Source of the DNA: Gammaproteobacteria bacterium
Lineage (GTDB): Bacteria > Pseudomonadota > Gammaproteobacteria > Burkholderiales > Sulfuricellaceae
Assembly: GCA_018823025.1 (NCBI GenBank)
Contig: JAHJJI010000024.1
Coordinates: 1-64,000 of the forward strand
Reading direction: 5' to 3'
Length of the DNA stretch: 64,000 nt
A program made the position numbers and the translations under genes. Below are positions 27,859 to 37,514 of this stretch, piece by piece; within the stretch, counting starts at the first letter, position 1; the number at the start of each line of letters is the position of its first letter. The notes below the pieces were generated by a model, which saw only the letters and a program-made list of their open reading frames with translations, was not told the DNA's origin and did not search any database.

Positions 27859-28212
27859 TCAATCCGGTTTCTGCGCAACCAGCAATGCTTCCGGAACCAG
27901 GCGCTGAATCGAGGTGACCAGATCCAGAATGATTCCCGGTCGGCAATTGACCGAAACCCACAGCACATTGATCTTCAGGTTGAGATTGACGAAGACGACT
28001 TCGCTGTACTGTTCCAGCGCCTTCTGGAGATTGTTCAGGGTGGTGTTGATGGCGTGCTGGGGGCGGCTACGCAACCCGGGGATCAGCATCATGAAATCTG
28101 CCAGTGGGCGTCCGTCCTCACCATGCGTTGGAACGATCTGCCACAAAGGTGTGCCGGGTTCGATCGCTACCCCCGAAAAAGGAAGATTGTTGCGAAACTT
28201 GACGAGGCTCAT
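27859..28212 (-). CDS. hypothetical protein, 117 aa
   Basis: ORF with coding-like composition, GGAGG upstream of start. Confidence 0.65.
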   Translation of the reverse strand: MSLVKFRNNLPFSGVAIEPGTPLWQIVPTHGEDGRPLADFMMLIPGLRSRPQHAINTTLNNLQKALEQYSEVVFVNLNLKINVLWVSVNCRPGIILDLVTSIQRLVPEALLVAQKPD

Positions 28213-28274
28213 GTTCCTCCCTCAGGGTGTCCAGCGACAGCAAAGGCAGCGCCATCAATCGATCGGGCACGGCA

Positions 28275-28832
28275 TTAATGTCTGGCCAGCTTGCCCAGTT
28301 CAGTCAGTATCGAATACACCAGTTCTTGCCCCTGCACGGTCATGCCTTTGGCCAGCTTGTCGGCATCCCGTTCACCGCCCACGAGTTTTCGCATCATGCC
28401 GCCCAGTTTGGCCATGTCGCCACCAGCCCGCACCATCTGTTCAGCCATGTTGGACAGCATATGCAATGCTTCCGGGCTGCCTTTCCCCGCTGCATCGATC
28501 ATGGCGGCGAGTCCCGGCGCGGCCAGGCTGGCATCAGGCTTGGCATTGGGGTCAGGCAAGGTGGAAGGATCTTGAATCCCGCACAGAATGGCTTCGATAA
28601 TGGTGCTGTCCTCTTCATCCAGTCCCAATAGCACACTGGCATCCCGTTTGCCGTTGATAACCTGGCGGATCACCGTCACCAAGGCACCCCAGCCGCTCTT
28701 GGCGGTCATTTCCAGCATCTGTTCCAGTTGGGGCAGGAGAGCCCGGTTATTGCAGGCCATTACCACGTGATTAATCAGGGCCGCATGGAATTGCACGATT
28801 TGCTGTTTTTGCTCGGAGAGTAGTTTGGACAC
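28275..28832 (-). CDS. hypothetical protein, 185 aa
   Basis: ORF with globular composition; antisense ORFs look spurious. Confidence 0.7.
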   Translation of the reverse strand: MSKLLSEQKQQIVQFHAALINHVVMACNNRALLPQLEQMLEMTAKSGWGALVTVIRQVINGKRDASVLLGLDEEDSTIIEAILCGIQDPSTLPDPNAKPDASLAAPGLAAMIDAAGKGSPEALHMLSNMAEQMVRAGGDMAKLGGMMRKLVGGERDADKLAKGMTVQGQELVYSILTELGKLARH

Positions 28833-29015
28833 TTCGTCGATACCTCGAAATTTTTCAGGGCATGCTTCAAGGCATGCAGGTTAATCATATCAAAATGGGG
28901 CTGAAATTAAATAGCCATCGCCATATGCGCCGACACATGCGGGAATTCCGGGTCTATTCAGGCAGGCATAAAACGACTGTGTGAAGGAGAGATCGTCCGG
29001 AGGAATGTGCTGCGT

Positions 29016-29372
29016 TTATTCTGCCAGCAGAGCTACCGTCGTCTCGGCTGTTATTTTGTTGATCTCAAGCTGCACTGCACAGTATTCAGCCTGTTCTTCG
29101 ACAGGTGTGGGGTCGTCCGCACAACTGCAGCCGGCAATAATCCCCGAATAAAATATGCCGACCTTGGTGCGTATTAAACCGGCTTCTTCGGAAACATGGA
29201 TAACCCGCACATAGAGTTTGTCATCCAGGGCATAGCTGCTGGTGGATAATCCCTGCTGCAAGGGTAGCTGGTCAGCACCCAGTTGCTCAATTTCGGACTT
29301 GAGGATGTCCTTGAAATCAGGGGTTCCCCAGGCGGCTAATGATTTGCTTAGTCGAATCATTGGGCTATTCAT
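29016..29372 (-). CDS. hypothetical protein, 118 aa
   Basis: co-directional ORF. Confidence 0.65.
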   Translation of the reverse strand: MNSPMIRLSKSLAAWGTPDFKDILKSEIEQLGADQLPLQQGLSTSSYALDDKLYVRVIHVSEEAGLIRTKVGIFYSGIIAGCSCADDPTPVEEQAEYCAVQLEINKITAETTVALLAE

Positions 29373-29395
29373 TTTCAGGCCAGGGAAGTCTGCAC

Positions 29396-29623
29396 TTAGT
29401 AGCCGGTGGATTTTTCGGTGGATTCTTTCTGTTCCTGGCTCGCCCGCTCGAGTGTCTTTGCCACGCCTTTGGCCTTATCCAGCGCTTCACGCTGCGGCTC
29501 GAACAGTTTGGTGGCAGATTTGTCGGGTTCAGTGTGAGGCACTGGCGCCTTGTAGGGCTTTTCCTCGCAGGCGGTGAGCAGCGCCGTGGCAAGCAGTAAA
29601 ACGATCAGTCCGATGTGTTTCAT
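29396..29623 (-). CDS. small putative lipoprotein
   Basis: MKHIGLIVLLLATALLTACEEKP lipobox, RBS ggaaa upstream. Confidence 0.75.
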   Translation of the reverse strand: MKHIGLIVLLLATALLTACEEKPYKAPVPHTEPDKSATKLFEPQREALDKAKGVAKTLERASQEQKESTEKSTGY

Positions 29624-29635
29624 GATGTTTTCCTT

Positions 29636-30172
29636 CTAAAGTCCAGTTGGCAGGCCATCTATGCTGACTCGGTTCTTTTCGAGCTGGTAGTCGCGCACAC
29701 CCTGTTCGCCCTTCTTTTCCACCCAGTGCAGCAACTCCTCTCGTTCTCCAGTATAGGTGTAGAGGGGCACGCCTGCGCCGCAGGAGGTTTGCAGCGATTC
29801 GATGTCGAGCAGGATGATCTGGCGCGTGCCGGGCAGGGTAGGGAATTGCGCTGCGAGCATTGCCCATTCGGAATCGCCTGGCTGGATAGCGCGCCCCTGG
29901 CCATACAGGCGCAGGATCAGGTGGTCGCCTTCAAAGGCGCAGAACATCAGCGTCATGCGGCCATCTGCCAGCAGGTGGGCGGCAGTTTCGTTGCCGCTGC
30001 CAGTGAGGTCGAGATAGGCCACGCGCTTGTCGTTCAGTACCCGCAAGCCATCCAGCCCTTTGGGCGAGAGGTTGATGCGTCCGTCAGCAGGTGCGGTGGC
30101 GACGAAGAAGAGATGCTGCCGTGCGATGAAGGCTTTGAGGTTATCGTTTAGCGCCGGATAAAATTTGGCCAT
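29636..30172 (-). CDS. pyridoxamine 5'-phosphate oxidase-family protein
   Basis: LNDNLKAFIARQHLFFVATAPADGRINLSPKGLDGLRVL. Confidence 0.82.
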   Translation of the reverse strand: MAKFYPALNDNLKAFIARQHLFFVATAPADGRINLSPKGLDGLRVLNDKRVAYLDLTGSGNETAAHLLADGRMTLMFCAFEGDHLILRLYGQGRAIQPGDSEWAMLAAQFPTLPGTRQIILLDIESLQTSCGAGVPLYTYTGEREELLHWVEKKGEQGVRDYQLEKNRVSIDGLPTGL

Positions 30173-30789
30173 TATTCGCCGTCACCCCAGCGCGCCATCA
30201 GCTGGTGTTCGACGCCGAGATGATCGAGGATGCGCGCCACGATGAAGTCCACCACTTCGTCCACGCTCTGGGGGTGGTGGTAGAAGCCGGGATTCGCGGG
30301 GAGGATGACGGCGCCGGCGCGGGCCAGTTTCAGCATGTTTTCCAGGTGGATGACGGAGAACGGCGCTTCGCGCGGTACGATGATGAGCTTGCGGCATTCC
30401 TTCAGCATCACGTCGGCGGCGCGTTCGATCAGGTTGTCGGACAGCCCTGCTGCAATCGAGCCGAGCGTGCCCATGGTGCAGGGGCAAATCACCATGGCGT
30501 CGGCCGGGTTGGTGCCGGAAGCCACCGGGGCGAACCATTCGTCGCGGCCGAATACCTTGAGTTGTTCGGGTGAGACGTTGTAGCGTTCGCACAGCATTTG
30601 CTGCGCCTCCTGAGGGCGCGAAGGCAGGGTCAGATCCATTTCCTGTTTCGCCACAATCTGAGCTGCCTGGGAATACAGCAGGTAGACCCGGCTGCCGCTT
30701 TCCAGCAGGCATTGCAACAGGCGCAGGGCGTAGGGCATACCGGAAGCGCCGGTCAGCGCCAGGGTGATAGTCTTGTTTTGGGTTTTCAT
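30172..30789 (-). CDS. ubiX: flavin prenyltransferase UbiX
   Basis: LALTGASGMPYALRLLQCLL; PCTMGTLGSIAAGLSDNLIERAADVMLKECRKLIIVPREAPFSVIHLENMLKL. Confidence 0.95.
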   Translation of the reverse strand: MKTQNKTITLALTGASGMPYALRLLQCLLESGSRVYLLYSQAAQIVAKQEMDLTLPSRPQEAQQMLCERYNVSPEQLKVFGRDEWFAPVASGTNPADAMVICPCTMGTLGSIAAGLSDNLIERAADVMLKECRKLIIVPREAPFSVIHLENMLKLARAGAVILPANPGFYHHPQSVDEVVDFIVARILDHLGVEHQLMARWGDGE

Positions 30790-30821
30790 GGTTCTGATTG
30801 TAGGCCAGGAGCGCGGCAGGC

Positions 30822-31385
30822 TCAATGCTGCGGCGCAGAAGCGTCGGGCGGGGGTGCCGCAGGCTGTGGCGTAATGGCTGCGGCCGCCTCCGCTTCAGCC
30901 TTGAGTCTGGCCTTTTCCTCGGCTTCAATTTTTTCCGCAGCCTCTGCTTTTGCTTTGGCCTCGGCCTTTTGCCGGTTCTCCTCATGCTTTAGTCGGACCA
31001 GCGTGCAGAGGTTTTTTTCGAATACGTCGCCGAGGCTGTCCGGAATGATCGGGGCGGGGTCATCTTCCTTGGTCGGGGCGTATTCGAAGAGTTCTCCCGT
31101 CGGGGTGTAGAGCAGGTAGCTGATCAGCTTGAGGGTGTGCTCGGTGCAGTGGATGCGCTCGCGGTACAAGGCGCTGGCAATGAGCTTGTCCTTGAAGGGT
31201 TGTGGCGATGTGAAAACCACTTTCTTCCAGTAGGTGATCTCGTTGTCATTCAGGAACAGCTTGGAACGGTCGTAAAAATACAGGTTTGGATCGGTTGCGG
31301 TGTGGATCTTCACCCATTCTGCCGCGATCGTGACAGACGGTGCGGTGGCCAGGCAGGTAAGAATCAGCAGGAGCGCGCGCTTCAT
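30822..31385 (-). CDS. hypothetical secreted protein with Ala/Glu/Lys-rich C-terminus
   Basis: signal peptide MKRALLLILTCLATAPSVTIA; AEWVKIHTATDPNLYFYDRSKL resembles surface-adhesin E-type domains. Confidence 0.72.
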   Translation of the reverse strand: MKRALLLILTCLATAPSVTIAAEWVKIHTATDPNLYFYDRSKLFLNDNEITYWKKVVFTSPQPFKDKLIASALYRERIHCTEHTLKLISYLLYTPTGELFEYAPTKEDDPAPIIPDSLGDVFEKNLCTLVRLKHEENRQKAEAKAKAEAAEKIEAEEKARLKAEAEAAAAITPQPAAPPPDASAPQH

Positions 31386-31936
31386 GGCTGGGTTTTCGGT
31401 GTCCGGGCGGGGATGGTGTTTTCACCATCGGCCAGGAGCTTGGCGGTGATCAGCCCGTTCACGGTGCCGAACAGCAGCGCGGCGGCAGCGAAAATCGGGG
31501 CGAGATAGAGAATGCCGGCATGCGGGATCAGCCACAGGTAAACCACGGCCATTTGCCCGGCGATGTGGACGAAGGCGGCGATGATGCTGAGTGAAATGGC
31601 ACCGAACCAGCTTCTCGGCAGATGTCGCGCCAGCGCCAGCGCGGCGAGGCTGGCGGCTGCACCGGAAAAGCTCAGGACGAATGAAGGGGAAAGAAAGGTG
31701 CCGAGAATCAGGCTGCCCGCCACTACCCGCAGCAGCGATACCCACACCGCAGCGCGCAGGCCGAAACGCTCCAGTACCAGCAGGGTGACGATGTTCGCCA
31801 GCCCCGGCTTGATGCCGGGCAACGGCGAGGGGATGACGGCTTCCATCACGGAAAGACCAATGGCGAACGCAGACAGCTGTGCGATGCGGTGGTCTTCGGG
31901 AGTGGTCTGGATGGATACCTGCATTTTTTCGGACAT
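31382..31936 (-). CDS. Gx transporter family membrane protein
   Basis: AIGLSVMEAVIPSPLPGIKPGLANIVTLLVLERFGLRAAVWVSLLRV; N-terminal ORF extension to 32047 lies inside a repeat. Confidence 0.82.
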   Translation of the reverse strand: MSEKMQVSIQTTPEDHRIAQLSAFAIGLSVMEAVIPSPLPGIKPGLANIVTLLVLERFGLRAAVWVSLLRVVAGSLILGTFLSPSFVLSFSGAAASLAALALARHLPRSWFGAISLSIIAAFVHIAGQMAVVYLWLIPHAGILYLAPIFAAAALLFGTVNGLITAKLLADGENTIPARTPKTQP

Positions 31937-31938
31937 TT

Positions 31939-32020
31939 TTACCGCAAAGGACGCAAAGGTTCGCAATGGAAAACCAATCCATGATTTACCTCGCGTTCCT
32001 TTGCGTCCTTTGCGGTGTAA
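31939..32020. repeat. family B inverted repeat, copy B3
   Basis: TTACCGCAAAGGACGCAAAGGTTCGCAATGG ... CGTTCCTTTGCGTCCTTTGCGGT. Confidence 0.85.
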
Positions 32021-32071
32021 TGTTTTTTGAATGGCATTATTGAACACCCTGCGGCATACAAACCTTTGTGC

Positions 32072-32440
32072 TTAATAACTAAGCGAATCATACAGCTTCT
32101 TCGCACCGGTCAGCTCCAGGCTGATCTGGTTGGGCAGGCATAGTGCGGCTTCCCCGGCTTGGCTCAGCCAGCCCTGTTTGACGCAGTACTGTCGGGGGCT
32201 GGGGTCTTCGGCTACGCGGGCACGGCGGTTGCGGATTTCTATCCGGCTGGTGCCGAGCGGGCCGCGGGCGAGGAAGCTGCGGTTTTCAGACAGGCTGAGT
32301 TCGGCTACCACCTTGCCACCGCTGCGTACTACCGCTTTGTCTGCAGCATGGCCTTGCCACAGAGTGGCAAACAGCCAGGCCGTGAAAATCATGCCGGCAA
32401 ACAGGATCAGCCAGTCACCGGTTTTTATCAGTTGTAGCAT
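32072..32440 (-). CDS. NusG domain II-containing protein
   Basis: N-terminal TM; VVRSGGKVVAELSLSENRSF...IEIRNRRARVAEDPSPRQYCVKQGWLSQAGEAALCLPNQISLEL. Confidence 0.82.
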   Translation of the reverse strand: MLQLIKTGDWLILFAGMIFTAWLFATLWQGHAADKAVVRSGGKVVAELSLSENRSFLARGPLGTSRIEIRNRRARVAEDPSPRQYCVKQGWLSQAGEAALCLPNQISLELTGAKKLYDSLSY

Positions 32441-33279
32441 CAGCTCAGTTCGCGGTGGCGCACCATGGCCTGCTGTCCTTCAGTGCGAAAATGTGCAGTC
32501 AGTTTTTCAGCGAAATACACCGAGCGGTGCTGCCCACCCGTGCAGCCCAGGGCGACGGTAAGGTAGTTGCGGTTATCGCGGATGAAGCAGGGCAGCCAGT
32601 CTTCCACGAAATGGCGGATGTCGCCCAGCATTTTTCGCACACTGGCATCGCTCTCCAGAAAGGCGGCAACCGCGGCATCCTTGCCGTTGAGCGGCCGCAG
32701 CAAAGGGTCGTAATGGGGATTGGGCAGGCAGCGCACGTCGAAGACGAAGTCGGCATCCAGCGGAATGCCGTGCTTGAAGCCGAAGGACTGGAACAGCAGT
32801 GTCAGCCGTGAACGGTCGAAACCCACAAAATCCTTGATCCAGGTACGCAGGGAGTTGGCGTTGAGGTCGCTGGTGTCGATGCGGTGGCCGAGGGCGCTGA
32901 TCGGTTCGAGCAGGTCGCGCTCGATCTGGATGCATTCCTTCAGGGTGAGCCGGTCGTTGCTCAGCGGGTGGCGCCGCCGCGTTTCGCTGAAGCGTTTGAC
33001 CAGGGTGTCGGTTTTTGCTTCCAGAAACAGCAGACGCAGATCCAGCCCCTGCGCTTTGAGGTGCTCGATGATGTCGGGCAATTGGCTGATTTGGTCGCCG
33101 CTGCGCACGTCAACGCTGATGGCAATGCGCGTGTGGCCGGCCTGGTCAAGGAAGCCGGTGATGTTGGGCAAGAGCTGCGCCGGCAGATTGTCCACACAGT
33201 AAAAGCCGCTGTCTTCCAGCACGTTGAGCGCAATGCTTTTGCCGGAGCCGGAGAGGCCGCTGATCAGGATGACTTGCAT
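32440..33279 (-). CDS. rapZ: RNase adapter protein RapZ
   Basis: [54 protein letters not shown]. Confidence 0.96.
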   Translation of the reverse strand: MQVILISGLSGSGKSIALNVLEDSGFYCVDNLPAQLLPNITGFLDQAGHTRIAISVDVRSGDQISQLPDIIEHLKAQGLDLRLLFLEAKTDTLVKRFSETRRRHPLSNDRLTLKECIQIERDLLEPISALGHRIDTSDLNANSLRTWIKDFVGFDRSRLTLLFQSFGFKHGIPLDADFVFDVRCLPNPHYDPLLRPLNGKDAAVAAFLESDASVRKMLGDIRHFVEDWLPCFIRDNRNYLTVALGCTGGQHRSVYFAEKLTAHFRTEGQQAMVRHRELS

Positions 33280-33322
33280 ATTCAGGGTAAGGGGTGATGA
33301 GTGAGGAGTGGGGGTATATTGT

Positions 33323-34273
33323 TCATTCTTCTTCTCTCGCGCCTGCCATCAGGCGTTCGTGCCGCTCGATAAATTCACGCGTGCTGCTGATCCCGCGTTT
33401 GCGCAGGATGTGGTTGCGTACCGCGACCTCCACCATCACTGCAATGTTGCGGCCACCCGCAACGGGGATGCGTACCTTGGGAATTTCCACGTCAAGGATG
33501 TTCTGGCTGAGTTCCTCGATTTGCAGCCGGTCCTGCGACGAAATTGTAAGCTCGGACAATTTGATCAGGTTGACGATCAGTTTGATATTTTTCTTTGGTT
33601 TTACCGAGGTCTCGCCAAACAGCATCCGGATGTTCAGCACGCCCAGGCCGCGAACCTCCATGAAATCCTGCAGCAGCGCTGGGCAGCGTCCTTCCACCGT
33701 ATCTGGCGAAACCAGGTAGAAGTCCACGATGTCGTCGGCGATCAGGCGGTGGCCGCGAGTGACCAGTTCCAGCGCCAGCTCGCTTTTGCCGATACCGCTA
33801 TCTCCCGTGATCAGCACCCCCATGCCTTGCACTTCCAGAAAAACGCCGTGCAGGGAAACGGACTCGGCCAATACCTGGGTGAGGTAGTGGTTGAGCACGT
33901 TCATCAGGTAGGGGCTGGGTTGCGGCGAGGTAAACAGCGGCGTCTGGTTCTGGTTGGCGGCATCGAGCAGTACCTCAGGTACGGGCTCCTTGTTGGCGAC
34001 GATGATTGCGGCAAGCTCGGTGGAGAACAGGTGGTTGATCGCTTGAGCCAGTGCTGCCTGATCCAGGCTGCGCAGGTAGTCCATTTCCGCGCAGCCGAGC
34101 ACCTGTACCCGGTTGGGATGAACCAGATTAAGGTGACCAATCAGTGCCAGGGTCGGTTTTTGCACGATTTCGCCGGTGAGTTGGCGGGCTCCGCCCTCTA
34201 TGCCTGCGACCCAGATGATTCCCAGCTTGTCGTGGGTTTCGTCGAACAGCTGCTTTACGCTTATCTGTGACAT
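33323..34273 (-). CDS. hprK: HPr kinase/phosphorylase
   Basis: [50 protein letters not shown]. Confidence 0.96.
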   Translation of the reverse strand: MSQISVKQLFDETHDKLGIIWVAGIEGGARQLTGEIVQKPTLALIGHLNLVHPNRVQVLGCAEMDYLRSLDQAALAQAINHLFSTELAAIIVANKEPVPEVLLDAANQNQTPLFTSPQPSPYLMNVLNHYLTQVLAESVSLHGVFLEVQGMGVLITGDSGIGKSELALELVTRGHRLIADDIVDFYLVSPDTVEGRCPALLQDFMEVRGLGVLNIRMLFGETSVKPKKNIKLIVNLIKLSELTISSQDRLQIEELSQNILDVEIPKVRIPVAGGRNIAVMVEVAVRNHILRKRGISSTREFIERHERLMAGAREEE

Positions 34274-34280
34274 TTGAATA

Positions 34281-34388
34281 AGTCTCGAGTCCTGAGTCCT
34301 GAGTCCCGAGTGTTGCGTCCTGAGGAGAAAATATCGCGAAGCGATTCAACACTCAGGACTTTTAACTCAGGACTCAGCACTGTTTTTA
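34281..34388. repeat. family A palindromic heptamer repeat, copy A2
   Basis: GTCCTGA-GTCCTGA-GTCCCGA-GTGTTGC-GTCCTGA arm and reverse-complement arm CACTCAGGACTTTTAACTCAGGACTCAGCACTG. Confidence 0.88.
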
Positions 34389-34838
34389 GCGCCATTCGGT
34401 TAGCAGACGATGAATTTCGGTCGGATCGCAGCTCGCCTGCAACTGCTCGCGCAACTGGCGATTGCTGAACATCTGCGCCAGTTCGCCGAGGATTTGCAGG
34501 TGCAGGTCGGTGGCCTGATCCGGCACCAGCAGGATGAACAACATGCTGACCGGCTGTCCGTCGGGCGCATCGAAGGGAATCGGTGTTTTCAGCTTGAAGA
34601 AGGCGCCAGTGGCCTCGCGCAGGCTCTTCATACGACCATGCGGGATGGCGAATCCGTAGCCGAGTCCTGTGGAGCCGAGCTTTTCACGTGTGGCGAGGCT
34701 GTCGATCACCTTCTTGTGCGGTAGCTGCAGGTTGTTTTCGAACAGCCGGCCGGCTTCTTCGAATAGCTGTGCCTTGCTGCCTACGTCGAGGCCGCAGAGA
34801 ATGTTGCCCGGCGGTAGTATTTTGGTGATGAGGGTCAT
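34386..34838 (-). CDS. ptsN: PTS IIA-like nitrogen regulatory protein
   Basis: GLGYGFAIPHGRMKSLREATGAFFKL. Confidence 0.94.
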   Translation of the reverse strand: MTLITKILPPGNILCGLDVGSKAQLFEEAGRLFENNLQLPHKKVIDSLATREKLGSTGLGYGFAIPHGRMKSLREATGAFFKLKTPIPFDAPDGQPVSMLFILLVPDQATDLHLQILGELAQMFSNRQLREQLQASCDPTEIHRLLTEWR

Positions 34839-34844
34839 ATTAAA

Positions 34845-34938
34845 ACAAGCAAATCAAAACAAGCTCAGCCCTTTACCATTGCTCCTTCTCCCCTTGGGGA
34901 GAGGAGGCAAACGAGAAAAGCGCTTGTTCTGATTTGAC
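34845..34938. repeat. family C repeat, copy 2, with flanking inverted repeat
   Basis: AAGCAAATCAAAACAAGCTC (34847..) vs RC AAGTCAAATCAGAACAAGCGC; central CTCCTTCTCCCCTTGGGGAGAGGAGG hairpin. Confidence 0.6.
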
Positions 34939-35265
34939 TTACTCGGCGATTGGTTGGTGCTTGCCGCCGCTACCGCGACTGGGGCCGCCGTTCATTTCCT
35001 TGTGCTTGACGATCTGGCGATCGAGCTTGTCCACCAGACTGTCGATGGCGGCGTACATGTCGGCATCCTCGGATTTGACGAAAATGTCCTTGCCGCTGAC
35101 GTGAACGTTTACTTCAGCCTTCTGGGCCAGCTTTTCGATAGAGAGAATGACGTTGACGTCAATCACATGGTCGAAGTGACGAGTAACCCTGCCGAGCTTG
35201 TCGGTGACGTAATCGCGGATGGCGGGGGTCACTTCAACGTGGTGGCCGGTAACATTGAGGTTCAT
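34939..35265 (-). CDS. hpf: ribosome hibernation promoting factor
   Basis: MNLNVTGHHVEVTPAIRDYVTDKLGRVTRHFDHVIDVNVILSIEK. Confidence 0.95.
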   Translation of the reverse strand: MNLNVTGHHVEVTPAIRDYVTDKLGRVTRHFDHVIDVNVILSIEKLAQKAEVNVHVSGKDIFVKSEDADMYAAIDSLVDKLDRQIVKHKEMNGGPSRGSGGKHQPIAE

Positions 35266-35291
35266 TTGAGGCTCCTTCGGGTTGATGTTGA

Positions 35292-36734
35292 TTAAAGGGT
35301 TTTTCGGAAACTGACCGCGGGAATTTGCATGGACTCGCGGTACTTTGCTACGGTGCGCCGGGCGACGACTATGCCCTGTTTTGCCAGAATATCAGCGATC
35401 TGGCTGTCAGAAAGGGGTTTTTGCGGGGTTTCCGCTGCCACCAGTTGTTTTATTAGCGCACGGATGGCGGTGGAGGAGCAAGCGCCACCGGTTTCCGTGG
35501 CGCAGGAACTGCCGAAAAAATACTTGAGTTCGAAAATGCCGCGCGGGGTGAACATATATTTCTGCGTGGTGACACGAGAAATGGTGGATTCATGCAGTTC
35601 GACGGCCTCGGCGATCTCCCTCAACACCAGGGGGCGCATGGCCACTGCTCCGTGTTCGAAGAAATTCCGCTGGCGTTCGACGATGGCCTGGGAAACACGC
35701 AGGATGGTCTCGAAGCGCTGCTGGATGTTCTTGATCATCCATTTTGCTTCCTGCATCTGACTCGACAGGTGCTGCCCGCTGCTTTCGCGGTTGCGCCGCA
35801 GAATATCGGCGTACATGCGATTTATGCGCAGCTTGGGCATGACATCCGGGTTCAGGGTGGCGACCCATTGCCCCTTGACCTTCTTTACCTCGACGTCGTG
35901 CTGAATGTAGCGCGTGTCCAGGTTGGCGAAGGCGGCGCCGGGGCGCGGGTTGAGGCTGGTAATCAGGCTCTGGGTGGCACGCAGACCGTCGTCGTCGAGG
36001 CGCAGCAATTTCTTCAGTTTGGTAAAATCGTGCGCCGCCAGCAGGTTAAGGTGGTGCTTCGACAAGGAAAGAGCTTGCTCCCGATAGGGGGTATCAGAAG
36101 GAAGGATTTCGAGTTGCAAGGCCAGACACTCCCCCAGATTCCGTGCGCCGACACCGGGTGGATCGAGATTTTGCAGGTGGCATAGCGCAGTGTGCAGCTC
36201 GATCGGTTCGATTTCCAGTTCGGGCGGTAACATCGCGGCGAGCTCATCCAGGTTCTGGGTGAGATAGCCGTCTTCGTCGAGGGCGTCGATCAGCAAGGCG
36301 ACGATTCGCTTGTCGTGCTCGGACAGCGAAGTGAGTCCTAATTGCCAGTTGAGGTGGTCGCGCAGATCCACCGCTTCGGCGCGTTGCGAAGAGTAGTCGT
36401 TGTCCTCATCATCGTCTTGCGCAGTCCAGGGACTATCCTGATCCCAATCGTTTTCTGAAAGGGGTGCTGGTTCGGCGGGTGTTTCATCGGCTGTGCTGCT
36501 GGAGGTGGGCTGCGTGGAGAACTCGTCCGGCTTGCTGCCGCCGGCCTCTGCGGTTTCCTCGTTATCCGTATCACCCGTGCTTTCCACGCGTTCGAGGAAT
36601 GGATTTTCCTGTGTGAAAGTGTCGAGTTCCTGGTCAAGCTCCAGCGTCGACAGTTGTAGCAGCCGGATGGACTGCTGCAGCTGAGGCGTCAGGGTCAGGT
36701 GTTGCGAAAGTTTGAGTTGTAGGCTGTGCTTCAT
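35292..36734 (-). CDS. rpoN: RNA polymerase sigma-54 factor
   Basis: LQLKLSQHLTLTPQLQQSIRLLQLS; RPLVLREIAEAVELHESTISRVT; ARRTVAKYRESMQIPAVSFRK RpoN box. Confidence 0.97.
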   Translation of the reverse strand: MKHSLQLKLSQHLTLTPQLQQSIRLLQLSTLELDQELDTFTQENPFLERVESTGDTDNEETAEAGGSKPDEFSTQPTSSSTADETPAEPAPLSENDWDQDSPWTAQDDDEDNDYSSQRAEAVDLRDHLNWQLGLTSLSEHDKRIVALLIDALDEDGYLTQNLDELAAMLPPELEIEPIELHTALCHLQNLDPPGVGARNLGECLALQLEILPSDTPYREQALSLSKHHLNLLAAHDFTKLKKLLRLDDDGLRATQSLITSLNPRPGAAFANLDTRYIQHDVEVKKVKGQWVATLNPDVMPKLRINRMYADILRRNRESSGQHLSSQMQEAKWMIKNIQQRFETILRVSQAIVERQRNFFEHGAVAMRPLVLREIAEAVELHESTISRVTTQKYMFTPRGIFELKYFFGSSCATETGGACSSTAIRALIKQLVAAETPQKPLSDSQIADILAKQGIVVARRTVAKYRESMQIPAVSFRKTL

Positions 36735-36784
36735 ATTTTTGTTCCCGGGAGAGTGCAGGCACGGTGCCTGGAGCGGGTTCGCCG

Positions 36785-37507
36785 CTACATCCGGAAGTGT
36801 TCTCCCAGGTAAACTTTTCTTACATTTTCATTATAAACGATTTCATCGGGATTTCCGCTGGCCAGCACTTCGCCGTCGTTGATAATGTAGGCGCGGTCGC
36901 AAATTCCCAGGGTTTCCCGCACGTTGTGGTCGGTGATCAGCACACCGATGTTCTGAGAGGTGAGGAAGCGGATAATTTTCTGGATATCGATCACGGCAAT
37001 AGGGTCAACCCCGGCGAAGGGCTCGTCCAGCAGGATGAAGCGCGGCTGGGTGGCGAGTGCACGGGCGATTTCCACCCGTCGGCGTTCGCCGCCGGAAAGG
37101 GAAAGCGCCGGGTTGTTGCGCAGGTGGTTGATATGCAGCTCGTGCAGCAGATCGTCCAGGCGCTGTTCAAGCTGCCCCGGTTCCAGCGTTTGCAGTTCGA
37201 GGATCGCCCGGATATTTTCGGATACCGTCAGCTTGCGGAAGATCGACGCTTCCTGGGGCAGATAGCTCAAGCCCAGCCGGGAGCGGCGGTGGATAGGCAG
37301 GCGGCTCAGCTCTTCACCGTCCAGGCGGATGCTGCCGCCATCCAGCGGCACCAGCCCCACCATCATGTAGAAGCTGGTGGTCTTGCCCGCGCCATTGGGT
37401 CCGAGCAAGCCGACTACCTCGCCGCTGGAAACCTCCAGCGAAACGTTTTTCACTACCTGGCGCGATTTGTAGCGCTTTTTCAGGCCTTGGACAATCAGTT
37501 TACTCAT
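36785..37507 (-). CDS. lptB: LPS export ABC transporter ATP-binding protein
   Basis: [40 protein letters not shown]. Confidence 0.96.
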   Translation of the reverse strand: MSKLIVQGLKKRYKSRQVVKNVSLEVSSGEVVGLLGPNGAGKTTSFYMMVGLVPLDGGSIRLDGEELSRLPIHRRSRLGLSYLPQEASIFRKLTVSENIRAILELQTLEPGQLEQRLDDLLHELHINHLRNNPALSLSGGERRRVEIARALATQPRFILLDEPFAGVDPIAVIDIQKIIRFLTSQNIGVLITDHNVRETLGICDRAYIINDGEVLASGNPDEIVYNENVRKVYLGEHFRM

Positions 37508-37514
37508 AAAAAAA

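Noticed and set aside
32440-36734. rapZ-hprK-ptsN-hpf-rpoN as a novel regulatory system
   Set aside because: This is the well-known PTS-Ntr/rpoN neighbourhood of proteobacteria; only the repeats inside it are notable.
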